In this document: in pieces, positions 15,842-25,150 of the stretch
Layout: the number at the start of each line of letters is the position of its first letter
How positions within the stretch are numbered: the stretch's first letter is position 1
Source of the DNA: Geothrix fuzhouensis
GTDB lineage: Bacteria > Acidobacteriota > Holophagae > Holophagales > Holophagaceae
Assembly (NCBI RefSeq): GCF_024609325.1
Contig: NZ_JANHMQ010000003.1
Coordinates: 1 to 64,000, forward strand
DNA length: 64,000 nucleotides
Reading direction: 5' to 3'
The notes under the pieces: model-generated
Seen by the model: only the letters and a program-made list of their open reading frames with translations
Databases searched by the model: none
Told to the model about the DNA's origin: nothing
Made by a program: the position numbers and the translations under genes

Positions 15842-18280
15842 TCAGCCTTTCACCACGATGCTCACCAGCTTGCCGCCGGGAGGCAGGACCACTTTCACGA
15901 TCTCCTTGCCCGCCAGGTGGGGCTGGGCTTCGGCGCAGGCCAGGGCCGCCTCGCGGCGCTGTTCCTCGCCGGCGTGGACAGGCAGGGTGACACGGCCGCG
16001 GACCTTGCCGTTCACCTGCACCACCACCAGCACCTCGTCGGCCTCCAGGAAGGCGGGATCCGCTTCGGGCCACGCGGCCTGCATGCAGAGGCCCCGATCC
16101 TCAAGCTGGTTCCCGAGCTGGCTCCAAAGCTGCTCGGCCAGGTGGGGCGCCACGGGCGACATCATGCGCACAAAGGCGTCGAGCGCGTGCTGCAGCACCG
16201 CCCCGCGATGCGGCGCGTCCGCCGGCAGGTCGCCCAGCGCGTTGGAGAGCTCCATGAGGCCCGAGACCACGGTGTTGAACTGGTAGCGGCGCTCCAGGTC
16301 GTCCGTGAGCCGGGCGATGGTCTGGTTGAGCTTGATGAGGAGGGTCTTCTCCGCAGGCGTCAGCTGGTCCTTGGCGGGCAGCGCCTCGCCCGTGACCCCG
16401 TGATCTTCGACCATGCGGGTGACGCGCTTGAGGAAGCGGCTGGCGCCTTCGATGCCCTCGAAGCCCGTCCAGTCGATCTCCTTCTCGATGGGCGCGGCGA
16501 AGATCATGAAGAGTCGCAGCGCGTCGGCCCCGTATTTCGAGATCACCGCGTCGGGGTCCACGATGTTGCCCTTGGACTTGCTCATCTTCGAGCCGTCCTT
16601 CAGCACCATGCCCTGGCAGATGAGCTTCTGGAAAGGCTCGGGGCCGCTGGCTAGGCCCAGGTCGCGCAGCACCTTATAGAAGAAGCGCGCGTAGATGAGG
16701 TGCATGGTGGCGTGCTCGATGCCGCCCACATAAAGATCCACGGGCATCCAGGCGTCGCTTTCGGCCTTGGCGAAGGGCAGCTCGGTGTTCTTGGGATCCA
16801 GGTAGCGCAGCCAGTACCAACTGCTGTCCACGAAGGTGTCCATGGTGTCGGTCTCGCGCCGGGCGGGCTGGCCGCAGACGGGGCAGGCACAGTCCAGGAA
16901 GGATCTGGACGTGGTGAGGGGCGAGGGGCCCACGCCCGTGAAGGCCACATCCTCGGGCAGGCGCACGGGGAGGTGCTCGGGCTTCTCGGGGACGACCCCG
17001 CAGGCCTCGCAATGCACGGTGGGAATGGGCGTGCCCCAGTAGCGCTGGCGGCTGAGACCCCAGTCCTTGAGCTTGTAGGTCGTGGTCTTTTCGGCGCGGC
17101 CATTCAGTTTCGCCACCATGGCCGTGACGGCGTCTTCGCTCTTCAGGCCCGTGAATTCGCCGCTGTTCACCAGGGTGCCGAGATCCCACTCGCTTTCGGA
17201 TTCAATCACCTTGGGGATGGGCAGACCGTACTTCAGGGCGAACTCATGGTCGCGCTCGTCGTGGGCGGGCACGCCCATGACCGCGCCCGTGCCGTAGTCC
17301 ATGAGCACGTAGTTGGCGGCAAAGACCGGCACCTTCTCGCCCGTGAAGGGGTGGATCACGTGGAGCGCGGTGCGGTGGCCCAGCTTCACGTCGCTGGTGA
17401 GGCGCTCCTCACGGCTCACCGAGGCCACCTGGTCGCAGAAAGCCTTCAGCGCGGCATCCGTTTCCGCGGCCTTCTCGATGGCCGGATGCTCCGTGCTGAG
17501 GGCCATGAACGTGACGCCGAAGAGGGTGTCCAGGCGCGTGGTGAAGACCTCGATCTGGCCATCACCCTCAAGGTCGAAGGCCAGGCGCGCGCCCTCGGAG
17601 CGGCCGATCCAGTTGCGCTGCATGGTCTTCACGTTCTCGGGCCAGTCCAGGCCGTCGAGGCACTCCAGCAGCTCGTCGGCATACTTCGTGGTCTTGAAGA
17701 AATACTGCTCCAACGGCTTCTGGGTGACCGGGAAGCCCGTGCGCTCGTCCTTGCCGTCCACCACCTGCTCGTTGGCCAGCACCGTACCCAGCGCCTCGCA
17801 CCAGTTCACGGTGCGCATGGCGCGGAACACGTCGCCCTGCTCCCACATCTTGAGGAAGAGCCACTGGTTCCAGCGGTAGTAGTCGTCCTGGAAGCTGGCA
17901 ATCTCGCGGTCCCAGTCATAGCTGATGCCCATCTTCTGGATCTGGCCCTTCATCTCCTCGATGTTCTGGCGGGTCCAGATGGCGGGGTGGATGCCGTTCT
18001 TGATGGCGGCATTTTCGGCTGGCAGCCCAAAGCTGTCCCAGCCCAGCGGGTGCATCACCTCGTAGCCCTTCATGCGGCGGAAGCGGGCCGTGACATCGCC
18101 CAGGGTGTAGTTGCGCACATGCCCCATGTGGATGCGCCCGCTGGGGTAGGGCAGCATCACCAGCATGTAGAAGGTCTTCGACCCGGGCAGCAGCTCCGAG
18201 GCCCGCTTGGCGTGGAAGGCGCCGGACTCGAGCCAGCGGCGCTGGATCTCGGGTTCCTGGGTCAGGGGCTGGAAGGGCAT
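15842..18280 (-). CDS. leuS: Leucyl-tRNA synthetase
   Basis: Protein of 812 residues, the normal bacterial length. Class I synthetase charging tRNA-Leu. The HIGH-like motif is PYPSGRIHMGHVRNY (about 49-63), followed by HPLGWDSFGLPAENAA, a CP1 editing domain containing the threonine-rich region, and KMSKSKGN near residue 570, then the anticodon-binding and C-terminal domains. First gene of an operon with cysK and pyrE. It is divergent from the M20 amidohydrolase gene; the 148-bp gap should hold both promoters. Confidence 0.98.
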   Translation of the reverse strand: MPFQPLTQEPEIQRRWLESGAFHAKRASELLPGSKTFYMLVMLPYPSGRIHMGHVRNYTLGDVTARFRRMKGYEVMHPLGWDSFGLPAENAAIKNGIHPAIWTRQNIEEMKGQIQKMGISYDWDREIASFQDDYYRWNQWLFLKMWEQGDVFRAMRTVNWCEALGTVLANEQVVDGKDERTGFPVTQKPLEQYFFKTTKYADELLECLDGLDWPENVKTMQRNWIGRSEGARLAFDLEGDGQIEVFTTRLDTLFGVTFMALSTEHPAIEKAAETDAALKAFCDQVASVSREERLTSDVKLGHRTALHVIHPFTGEKVPVFAANYVLMDYGTGAVMGVPAHDERDHEFALKYGLPIPKVIESESEWDLGTLVNSGEFTGLKSEDAVTAMVAKLNGRAEKTTTYKLKDWGLSRQRYWGTPIPTVHCEACGVVPEKPEHLPVRLPEDVAFTGVGPSPLTTSRSFLDCACPVCGQPARRETDTMDTFVDSSWYWLRYLDPKNTELPFAKAESDAWMPVDLYVGGIEHATMHLIYARFFYKVLRDLGLASGPEPFQKLICQGMVLKDGSKMSKSKGNIVDPDAVISKYGADALRLFMIFAAPIEKEIDWTGFEGIEGASRFLKRVTRMVEDHGVTGEALPAKDQLTPAEKTLLIKLNQTIARLTDDLERRYQFNTVVSGLMELSNALGDLPADAPHRGAVLQHALDAFVRMMSPVAPHLAEQLWSQLGNQLEDRGLCMQAAWPEADPAFLEADEVLVVVQVNGKVRGRVTLPVHAGEEQRREAALACAEAQPHLAGKEIVKVVLPPGGKLVSIVVKG

Positions 18281-18428
18281 GGCGAAACTCCGGTAGAACC
18301 CTTGATTCTACAAGGAAACCGCCTTGCCTCCAGCCTCCGCATGGCGCCAGAAGCACTCATACGGCTCACCCCATGGAATTCCCACCCTGGCCTGGAATCA
18401 GCGCAAGATATCTGCCCACGGAGGACCC

Positions 18429-19703
18429 ATGGACCGGCTGGCCAAGGCGCTCGATCCCCACCTGGACGTCCTCCTGCCGGAGCTGGAGGCGATCTACAAG
18501 GACCTCCACAGCCACCCGGAGCTGTCCATGCAAGAAGTGCGCACCGCGAAGCTCGCGGCGGATCACCTGGCCCGGCACGGGTTCGAGGTGACGTCCGGCG
18601 TGGGCGGCACAGGCGTGGTGGGGCTCCTGCGCAACGGACCCGGACCCACGGTCATGCTGCGGGCGGACATGGACGCCCTGCCCGTCACGGAAGCCACCGG
18701 CCTGCCCTATGCGAGCACGACCCTGGCCACGAACGACGAGGGCGTGGAGGTGGGCGTGTCCCATGCCTGTGGCCACGACCTGCACGTGACCTGGCTCATG
18801 GGCGCGGCCCGGGTGTTGAGTGAGCACCGGGACCTCTGGAAGGGCACCCTCCTGGCCGTGTTCCAGCCGGGCGAGGAGGTCGCCCAGGGTGCCCAGGCCA
18901 TGGTGGACGACGGTATGACCACGCGCTTCCCCCGCCCTGACGTCATCCTAGGCCAGCACGTGATGGTGGGGGCGGCGGGCACGGTGGGCACCCGCAGCGG
19001 CACCATCCTGTCGGCCGGGGACAGCCTCAAGATCCGGCTCTTCGGGCGCGGCTCCCACGGCTCCCAGCCCCAGACTTCCATCGATCCCGTGGTGATGGCG
19101 GCCTCGACCGTCCTGCGGCTCCAGACCATCGTCTCCCGCGAGGTCGACCCCCTGGACAGCGCCGTGCTGACCATCGGCTCGCTCCAGGCCGGCACCAAGG
19201 AGAACATCATCCCCGAGGACGCCACCCTCAAGCTGAACATCCGCACCTATGACGAGGGTGTGCGCGACCACGTCCTGGCCGCGGTGAAGCGGATCTGCCG
19301 CGCCGAGTGCGCGGCCTCGAACGCCCCGCGGGAGCCCGAGTTCACGCCCCTGAACAGCTACCCCATGACCGTGAACGACACGGAAGCCACGGCGCGGGTG
19401 GCGGAGGCTTTCCGGGCCCAGTTCGGCGAGGGGGCCTACGAAACGGCACCCGCCGCGGCCAGTGAGGACTTCAGCCTCTTCGGCCGCGCCTGGAAGACGC
19501 CCTACGTGTTCTGGATCGTGGGGGGAACCGAGCCTGATGTCTTCGCCAAGGCCAAGGCCGACGGACAGATAAACCGCCTCCCCAGCAACCACTCGTCGAG
19601 GTTCGCCCCCGTGCTGCATCCCACCCTGAAGACCGGCCTCCAAGCCATGCTGGCCGCGGCCGGGGCCTGGCTCTGCAACGAGGGGTCCACCGGCCATGCC
19701 TGA
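18429..19703 (+). CDS. M20-family amidohydrolase/peptidase
   Basis: Protein of 424 residues. ATG 18429 is preceded by GGAGGACCC; an upstream in-frame ATG at 18324 would add an unrelated stretch. It belongs to the M20D metallo-amidohydrolases (hippurate hydrolase, N-acyl-amino-acid deacylase, IAA-amino acid hydrolase types), which cleave N-acyl amide bonds using two metal ions. Visible sites are MLRADMDALPV, the metal-binding HACGHDLH (about residues 114-121), FQPGEE, and the dimerisation domain with GRGSHGSQP. The natural substrate is unknown. It overlaps the next gene by eight bases. Confidence 0.9.
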   Translation: MDRLAKALDPHLDVLLPELEAIYKDLHSHPELSMQEVRTAKLAADHLARHGFEVTSGVGGTGVVGLLRNGPGPTVMLRADMDALPVTEATGLPYASTTLATNDEGVEVGVSHACGHDLHVTWLMGAARVLSEHRDLWKGTLLAVFQPGEEVAQGAQAMVDDGMTTRFPRPDVILGQHVMVGAAGTVGTRSGTILSAGDSLKIRLFGRGSHGSQPQTSIDPVVMAASTVLRLQTIVSREVDPLDSAVLTIGSLQAGTKENIIPEDATLKLNIRTYDEGVRDHVLAAVKRICRAECAASNAPREPEFTPLNSYPMTVNDTEATARVAEAFRAQFGEGAYETAPAAASEDFSLFGRAWKTPYVFWIVGGTEPDVFAKAKADGQINRLPSNHSSRFAPVLHPTLKTGLQAMLAAAGAWLCNEGSTGHA

Positions 19704-20331
19704 GCACGCGCTCTTCGAGTTCCTCGACCTAGCGGGCATCTTCGTCTTCGCCATCAGCGGCGCCGCGGCCGCCCGGGAGCGGGACCTGGACCTGTTCGGC
19801 ATCGTGGCCCTGGCCTTCGTCACCGCCTGCGGCGGCGGCATCGTGCGCGACCTCTGCCTGGGCGCCCTGCCCCCCGTGGGCCTGGCGGACTGGCGCTACC
19901 TGGCCTGCGCCACCCTGGGCGCCCTGGCCACCCTCGGCGCCTACGGGTGGGTGCGGCGCCTGCGCTACCCGGTGCTCCTCTTCGACGCGGTGGGGATGGC
20001 CATGTTCGCCGTGGCCGGCACCCAGAAGGCGCTGGGACTGGGCCGCAACGCCGAGACCGCCGTCCTCCTGGGGATGATGACCGCCGTGGGCGGCGGCATT
20101 CTCCGCGACATGCTGCTCAGCCGGGTGGCGGTGGTACTGGAGCGGGAGATCTACGCCTCCGCGGCCCTGCTGGGGTCGCTGCTGGTGGTGGTGGGCGATC
20201 GCTTCCATTGGGGCCCGGCCGGGACCACCTGGCCCGGTCTCCTGGCCTGCTTCGGGCTGCGCTACCTGTCGCTGCGGTTCGGCTGGAACATGCCCCGATT
20301 CGGGCGGCGCGAGGCAGGCTCCGGGAGCTGA
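19696..20331 (+). CDS. TRIC-like (UPF0126/YicG) membrane protein
   Basis: Protein of 211 residues with about six or seven transmembrane helices arranged as two related halves. Each half has a glycine-rich kink: FVTACGGGIVRDLCLG (about 45-60) and MTAVGGGILRDMLLS (about 131-145). This is the signature of the bacterial trimeric intracellular cation channel family, which conducts K+ or other monovalent cations. Its overlap with the amidohydrolase gene suggests coupled expression, though the functional link is unclear. It converges on aconitase with a four-base gap and no visible terminator. Confidence 0.9.
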   Translation: MPEHALFEFLDLAGIFVFAISGAAAARERDLDLFGIVALAFVTACGGGIVRDLCLGALPPVGLADWRYLACATLGALATLGAYGWVRRLRYPVLLFDAVGMAMFAVAGTQKALGLGRNAETAVLLGMMTAVGGGILRDMLLSRVAVVLEREIYASAALLGSLLVVVGDRFHWGPAGTTWPGLLACFGLRYLSLRFGWNMPRFGRREAGSGS

Positions 20332-20335
20332 ACAG

Positions 20336-22591
20336 CTACTGCTTCGCCGTGCGCCCCATGAGGTTCAGCGCCGAACCAGCCTTGAACCAGGCGATCTGGC
20401 CCGCGTTGAAGGTGTGGTTCAGGGTGATCCGGTCCTCGCGGCCATCCGCGTGCCTCGCCACCAGCGCGAGGGGCACGCCGGGTGCGAAGGCGGTCAACCC
20501 GAGGATGGAGAGGTGGTCGTCCTCCAGGAGCTTGTCGTAGTCCTTGGGGTCCGCGAAGGTGAGGGGCAGCATGCCCTGCTTCTTGAGGTTGGTCTCGTGG
20601 ATGCGGGCGAAACTCTTCACGATGATGGCGCGGCCGCCCAGGTGCCGGGGCTCCATAGCGGCATGCTCGCGGCTGGAGCCTTCGCCGTAGTTCTCGTCGC
20701 CGATGACCACCCAGTCGATGCCCGCGGCCTTGTAGGCCCGGGCCACCTTGGGCACCTCCTCATAGTCGCCCGTGAGCTGGTTCTTCACGCGGTTGACGGC
20801 GCCGTTGAAGGCGTTGGTGGCGCCGATGAGGAGGTTGTTGCTGATGTTGTCCAGGTGCCCGCGGAACCGCAGCCAGGGCCCGGCGGCGGAGATGTGGTCG
20901 GTGGTGCACTTGCCCTGGGCCTTGATGAGCAAGTACAGATCCGTGAGGTCCGTGCCCTCCCAGGCCTTGAAGGGCTCCAGCTTCTGGAGGCGCTGGCTGG
21001 CGGGATCGATCTTCACGTCGATGCGATGGCGGTCCTGGGGCGGGGCCTGGTAGGTGGCCTGGCCAGGGTCGTAGCCCTTCTTCGGCAGGCTGTCGCCGCT
21101 GGGTGGCACCAGCTTGAAGGGCTTGCCGTCGGCCCCCATGAGCGAATCCGTCTCGGGGTTGAAGGTGAGGCGGCCCGCCAGCACGAAGGCCGTGACGATC
21201 TCCGGCGAGGCCACGAAGGCGCAGGTCTCGGGGTTGGCGTCGTTCCGCGCGGCGAAGTTGCGGTTGAAGCTCGTGATGATGGAGTTCCGGTCGCCCTTCT
21301 GGATGTCGTGGCGCTTCCACTGCCCGATGCAGGGGCCGCAGGCGTTGGCGAGCACCATGCCACCCACCGCGGTGAAGGTCGCCATCTGCCCATCGCGCTC
21401 GATGGTGGCGCGGATTTGCTCGCTGCCCGGCGTGATGGTGAAGGTGGACTTGGCCTTCACGCCGTGGTCCAGGGCCTGCCTCGCCACGCTGGCGGCCCGC
21501 TCCATGTCCTCGTAGCTGGAGTTGGTGCAGCTGCCGATGAGGCCCACCTTCAGCTCCTCCGGATAGCCCTTCTCCCTCACGGCCGCGGCGAACTTTGAGA
21601 GGGGCCAGGCCAGGTCCGGCGTGAAGGGACCGTTGATGTGGGGTTCCAGCGTGCTGAGGTCGATCTCCACCACCTGGTCGTACGCGCAGCCCTCATCGGC
21701 CTTCAGCTGCTCGGCGAAGCCTTCGGCCAGCGCCGCGATCTCGCCGCGGCCCGTGGCCCGCAGGTAGTCCGCCATGCGGTGGTTGAAGGGGAAGAGGCTC
21801 GTGGTGGCGCCGATCTCCGCACCCATGTTGCAGATGGTGCCCATGCCCGTGCAGGAGATGGCGTCCACGCCGGGGCCGAAGTACTCCGCGATGGCGCCGG
21901 TGCCGCCCTTCACCGTGAGGATGCCCGCCAGCTTGAGGATGACGTCCTTGGGGGAGGTCCAGCCCCGGAAGGCGCCGGTGAGCTTCACGCCGATGAGCTT
22001 CGGCGCCTTCAGCTCCCAGGGCAGGCCCGCCATGACATCCACGGCGTCCGCCCCGCCCACGCCGATGGCCACCATGCCCAGGCCGCCCGCGTTGGGCGTG
22101 TGCGAGTCCGTGCCGATCATGAGGCCGCCGGGGAAGGCGTAGGTCTCCAGCACCACCTGGTGGATGATGCCGCTGCCGGGCCGCCAGAAGCCGAGGCCGT
22201 ACTTGTCACACACGGATGAAAGGAAGTCGTAGACCTCCTTGTTCTCGGTGTTGGCGCGGGCCAGGTCCGGGCTGGAGCCCACCTCGGCCTGGATGAGGTG
22301 GTCGCAGTGGACCGTGGAGGGCACGGCCACCTCGGGCAGGCCCGAGGTCATGAACTGGAGCAGGGCCATCTGGGCCGTGGCGTCCTGCATGGCCACGCGG
22401 TCCGGCCGCAGCTCCAGGTAGCTCTTCCCCCGCAGGAGCTCGGCCCGATCCGGGTGGTCCAGGTGGCCGTAGACGATCTTCTCGGCCAGGGAGAGGGGCC
22501 GGTTCAGGCGCGGGCGCACTACCTTTAGGTTGGCGGCCATGCGGTCGTAGACCGCTTTCACAAACGAGGGAGTGGATTCGATCTGCGCCAT
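20336..22591 (-). CDS. acn: Aconitate hydratase (mitochondrial-type)
   Basis: Protein of 751 residues. [4Fe-4S] enzyme interconverting citrate and isocitrate in the TCA cycle. Cluster cysteines are visible in [14 protein letters not shown] and [10 protein letters not shown]; the C-terminal swivel domain has [15 protein letters not shown]. Length and sequence ([22 protein letters not shown]) place it with the approximately 750-780-residue mitochondrial-type group rather than the larger AcnA or AcnB. It is expressed singly from the 276-bp gap upstream. Confidence 0.96.
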   Translation of the reverse strand: MAQIESTPSFVKAVYDRMAANLKVVRPRLNRPLSLAEKIVYGHLDHPDRAELLRGKSYLELRPDRVAMQDATAQMALLQFMTSGLPEVAVPSTVHCDHLIQAEVGSSPDLARANTENKEVYDFLSSVCDKYGLGFWRPGSGIIHQVVLETYAFPGGLMIGTDSHTPNAGGLGMVAIGVGGADAVDVMAGLPWELKAPKLIGVKLTGAFRGWTSPKDVILKLAGILTVKGGTGAIAEYFGPGVDAISCTGMGTICNMGAEIGATTSLFPFNHRMADYLRATGRGEIAALAEGFAEQLKADEGCAYDQVVEIDLSTLEPHINGPFTPDLAWPLSKFAAAVREKGYPEELKVGLIGSCTNSSYEDMERAASVARQALDHGVKAKSTFTITPGSEQIRATIERDGQMATFTAVGGMVLANACGPCIGQWKRHDIQKGDRNSIITSFNRNFAARNDANPETCAFVASPEIVTAFVLAGRLTFNPETDSLMGADGKPFKLVPPSGDSLPKKGYDPGQATYQAPPQDRHRIDVKIDPASQRLQKLEPFKAWEGTDLTDLYLLIKAQGKCTTDHISAAGPWLRFRGHLDNISNNLLIGATNAFNGAVNRVKNQLTGDYEEVPKVARAYKAAGIDWVVIGDENYGEGSSREHAAMEPRHLGGRAIIVKSFARIHETNLKKQGMLPLTFADPKDYDKLLEDDHLSILGLTAFAPGVPLALVARHADGREDRITLNHTFNAGQIAWFKAGSALNLMGRTAKQ

Positions 22592-22778
22592 GGCGGAACC
22601 CTCCTGATTCCTGGGAGTGTAGTCCTGTTTTGCGGAGCCCTGGGTTTCCTGGGCCGCCTAGCCTGCTCGATTTTTTCCCATCAAAACCCCTGGCTTGTGA
22701 GACGTTTCGAGCGCAGGATCAAGGGAGGGATGTCCCGGTCAGGCGCGCGGGAACCTATGGCACACCCACCCTCATCCC

Positions 22779-22799
22779 AGCCCGGGAAATACCTGGGCT
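22779..22799. other. Hairpin in the aconitase/glycosyltransferase gap
   Basis: AGCCCGGG / CCTGGGCT forms an 8-bp stem with one G-U pair and loop AAATA, inside the 276-bp divergent gap (22592-22867). It could be an operator or a leader hairpin of the glycosyltransferase gene. Nothing else in the gap is recognised. Confidence 0.3.
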
Positions 22800-22867
22800 A
22801 GCTTCATGAATATCCATGTCAGGCCAGTCCGGGCGACGGTTCCTCCGTTTCCCTGAGAGAGATCGAG

Positions 22868-25150
22868 ATGCCGTCACCCTTGCCAGATCGCATCGCCTTC
22901 CTGGGCGGTTACCTGCCGCGGCTCTGCGGCATCGCGACCTTCACCCATGATCTGTGTGAAGCCGTGGCTCAGGCGGCCCCCGAGTCCCAGTGCTTCGCCG
23001 GGGCGGTGAATGACCGCATCGAAGGCTACGAGTACCCCCCCCGGGTGCGCTTCGAGCTGGATGAAAAGGACCTGGATTCCTACCGGCGGGCGGCGGATTT
23101 CCTGAACTTCAACAATGCGGGCGTGCTCTGCATCCAGCATGAGTTCGGCATCTTCGGAGGCGGAGCCGGAAGCCACCTGCTGGCCCTGCTCAGGGAAGTC
23201 CGGATGCCGGTGGTGACCACCCTGCACACGATCCTTCGCGAGCCGAATGCCACGCAGCGGCGGGTGATGGAGGAACTGCTCCGTCGCAGTGACCGTCTGG
23301 TGGTCATGGCCGATAAGGGCGCCGAGATCCTGCGCGAGACGTATCAGGTGTCGGACGACAAGGTGGACATCATCCCCCACGGCATTCCCGACATGCCCTT
23401 CATCGACTCCAGCTTCTACAAGGCCCAGCTAGGCGTGGAGGGCCGCATGGTGCTCCTCACCTTCGGTCTGCTCGGCCCGGGCAAGGGCATCGAGTACGCC
23501 ATCCAGGCGCTGCCGGAGATCGTAAAGCGGCATCCGAACGTGGTCTACCTCGTGCTTGGCGCCACCCACCCCCATCTGGTCGCCCGCGAAGGCGAAAGCT
23601 ATCGTCTCGGCCTGGAGCGGCTGGCCGAGGATCTTGGCGTCAAGGAACACGTGATCTTCTACAACCGCTTCGTGTCCCTCGACGACCTCAAGGAATTCAT
23701 CGGCGCCACGGACATCTACCTCACGCCCTATCTCAATGAGGCGCAGATCACTTCGGGCACCCTCGCCTATGTTTTCGGCGCCGGCAAGGCGGTGGTGTCC
23801 ACGCCCTACTGGCACGCGCAGGAACTGCTTGCCGAAGGTCGCGGCATCCTCGTGCCGTTTCGGGATCCGCAGGCCATTGCCGAGGGCGTGTGCACCTTCC
23901 TGGATGACCCGGACCGCTTGAAGGCGACGCGGAATGAGGCCTACCAGATGGGGCGGTCGATGATCTGGCCCGCCGTGGCAGTGCGATTCATCGAATCCTT
24001 CCAGCGAGCCCGGACGGAACGGAGAGCCGCACCCCGTTCGGCCTTCGCCGGCTGGACGCTCGCCAGCCGCCCCTACGAGCTCCCCCCGCTCCGGCTCGAT
24101 CATGTCGTGCGCATGAGCGACGGCACGGGCATCCTTCAGCACGCCACCTTCAACGTGCCGAATTTCAACGAAGGCTACTGCACGGATGACAACGCGCGGG
24201 CGTTCATCCTGTGCAACCTGCTGGATGAGCTCGGAGATCACCCTCCCTCAGAGAACATCGACCGCCTGGCCACGAGCTACCTCGCCTTCCTGGCCGCCGC
24301 CTTGAATCCCGGCATGGGCCGGTTCCGGAATTTCATGAGCCACGGGCGCCAATGGCTGGAGGAATCCGGCAGCGAGGATAGCCACGCGCGCGCCCTCTGG
24401 GCCGTTGGCGTGGGCGCGGGCCGTTCCCGCAATCCCGGCCATCAACGGCTGTCGACCCAGCTCTTCGAACGTGGCCTGGCCGTGGTGGAGGCCTTCTCGT
24501 CCCCGCGTGCCTGGTCGTTCACGCTGCTGGGACTCCAGGAGTTCCTGCGTCCCTTCCCGGAGCATCCGCAAGGAAGGGCCATGCGGGAAATCCTGACGGC
24601 CCGACTTGTCGGACTGTGGAAGGCCTATGCGACCGAGGACTGGCCCTGGTTCGAATGCAGCGCCACCTACGATAACGCCCGGCTCTGTCAGGCCCTGCTC
24701 ATCAGCGGCGAGACCACGGGTGATGCCGAAGCCCAGGAGATCGCCCTCAAGGCCCTGAGCTGGCTCGCTTCCGTGCAGAAGACCCAGGCTGGGCATTTCC
24801 GCCCCATCGGCAGCAACGGTTTCTATGTGAAAGGAGGCGCCCACGCCTACTTCGATCAACAACCGGTCGAGGCGCAAGCCATGGTCTCAGCCTGCCTGGA
24901 AGCCTTCCGTGTCACTCAGGATGCCGCCTGGCTGCGGGAAGCGAAGCGGGCCTTCGAATGGTTCCTCGGCCGCAACGACCTCGGTGTGCCCCTGTACGAT
25001 TCCAACAGCGGCGGCTGCAGCGACGGGCTGCATCCAGACCGGGTCAGCGAAAACCAGGGCGCGGAATCCACCTTGGCCTTCCACTTGGCCCTCGCCGAAA
25101 TGAATGTCGCCGAACACGCCATCACCCCAGGACCGACCCACGCCTCATGA
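22868..25150 (+). CDS. GT4 glycosyltransferase with alpha/alpha-type C-terminal domain
   Basis: Protein of 760 residues. Residues about 1-385 form a GT-B glycosyltransferase of family 4: N-terminal FLGGYLPRLCGIATFTHDL acceptor loop, QHEFGIFGGGAG, HGIPD, LLTFGLLGPGKG and the nucleotide-sugar EX7E-type region ITSGTLAYVFGAGKAVVSTPY. The remaining 370 residues are helix-rich with repeated W/F and acidic positions (CTDDNARAFIL, ECSATYDNARLCQALL, GGAHAYFDQQPVEAQAM), resembling an (alpha/alpha) barrel as in some glycoside hydrolases. It overlaps the GH130 gene by ATGA. Together they probably make or turn over a mannose-containing glycan or disaccharide; the sugar is inferred from the GH130 partner. 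Confidence 0.88.
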   Translation: MPSPLPDRIAFLGGYLPRLCGIATFTHDLCEAVAQAAPESQCFAGAVNDRIEGYEYPPRVRFELDEKDLDSYRRAADFLNFNNAGVLCIQHEFGIFGGGAGSHLLALLREVRMPVVTTLHTILREPNATQRRVMEELLRRSDRLVVMADKGAEILRETYQVSDDKVDIIPHGIPDMPFIDSSFYKAQLGVEGRMVLLTFGLLGPGKGIEYAIQALPEIVKRHPNVVYLVLGATHPHLVAREGESYRLGLERLAEDLGVKEHVIFYNRFVSLDDLKEFIGATDIYLTPYLNEAQITSGTLAYVFGAGKAVVSTPYWHAQELLAEGRGILVPFRDPQAIAEGVCTFLDDPDRLKATRNEAYQMGRSMIWPAVAVRFIESFQRARTERRAAPRSAFAGWTLASRPYELPPLRLDHVVRMSDGTGILQHATFNVPNFNEGYCTDDNARAFILCNLLDELGDHPPSENIDRLATSYLAFLAAALNPGMGRFRNFMSHGRQWLEESGSEDSHARALWAVGVGAGRSRNPGHQRLSTQLFERGLAVVEAFSSPRAWSFTLLGLQEFLRPFPEHPQGRAMREILTARLVGLWKAYATEDWPWFECSATYDNARLCQALLISGETTGDAEAQEIALKALSWLASVQKTQAGHFRPIGSNGFYVKGGAHAYFDQQPVEAQAMVSACLEAFRVTQDAAWLREAKRAFEWFLGRNDLGVPLYDSNSGGCSDGLHPDRVSENQGAESTLAFHLALAEMNVAEHAITPGPTHAS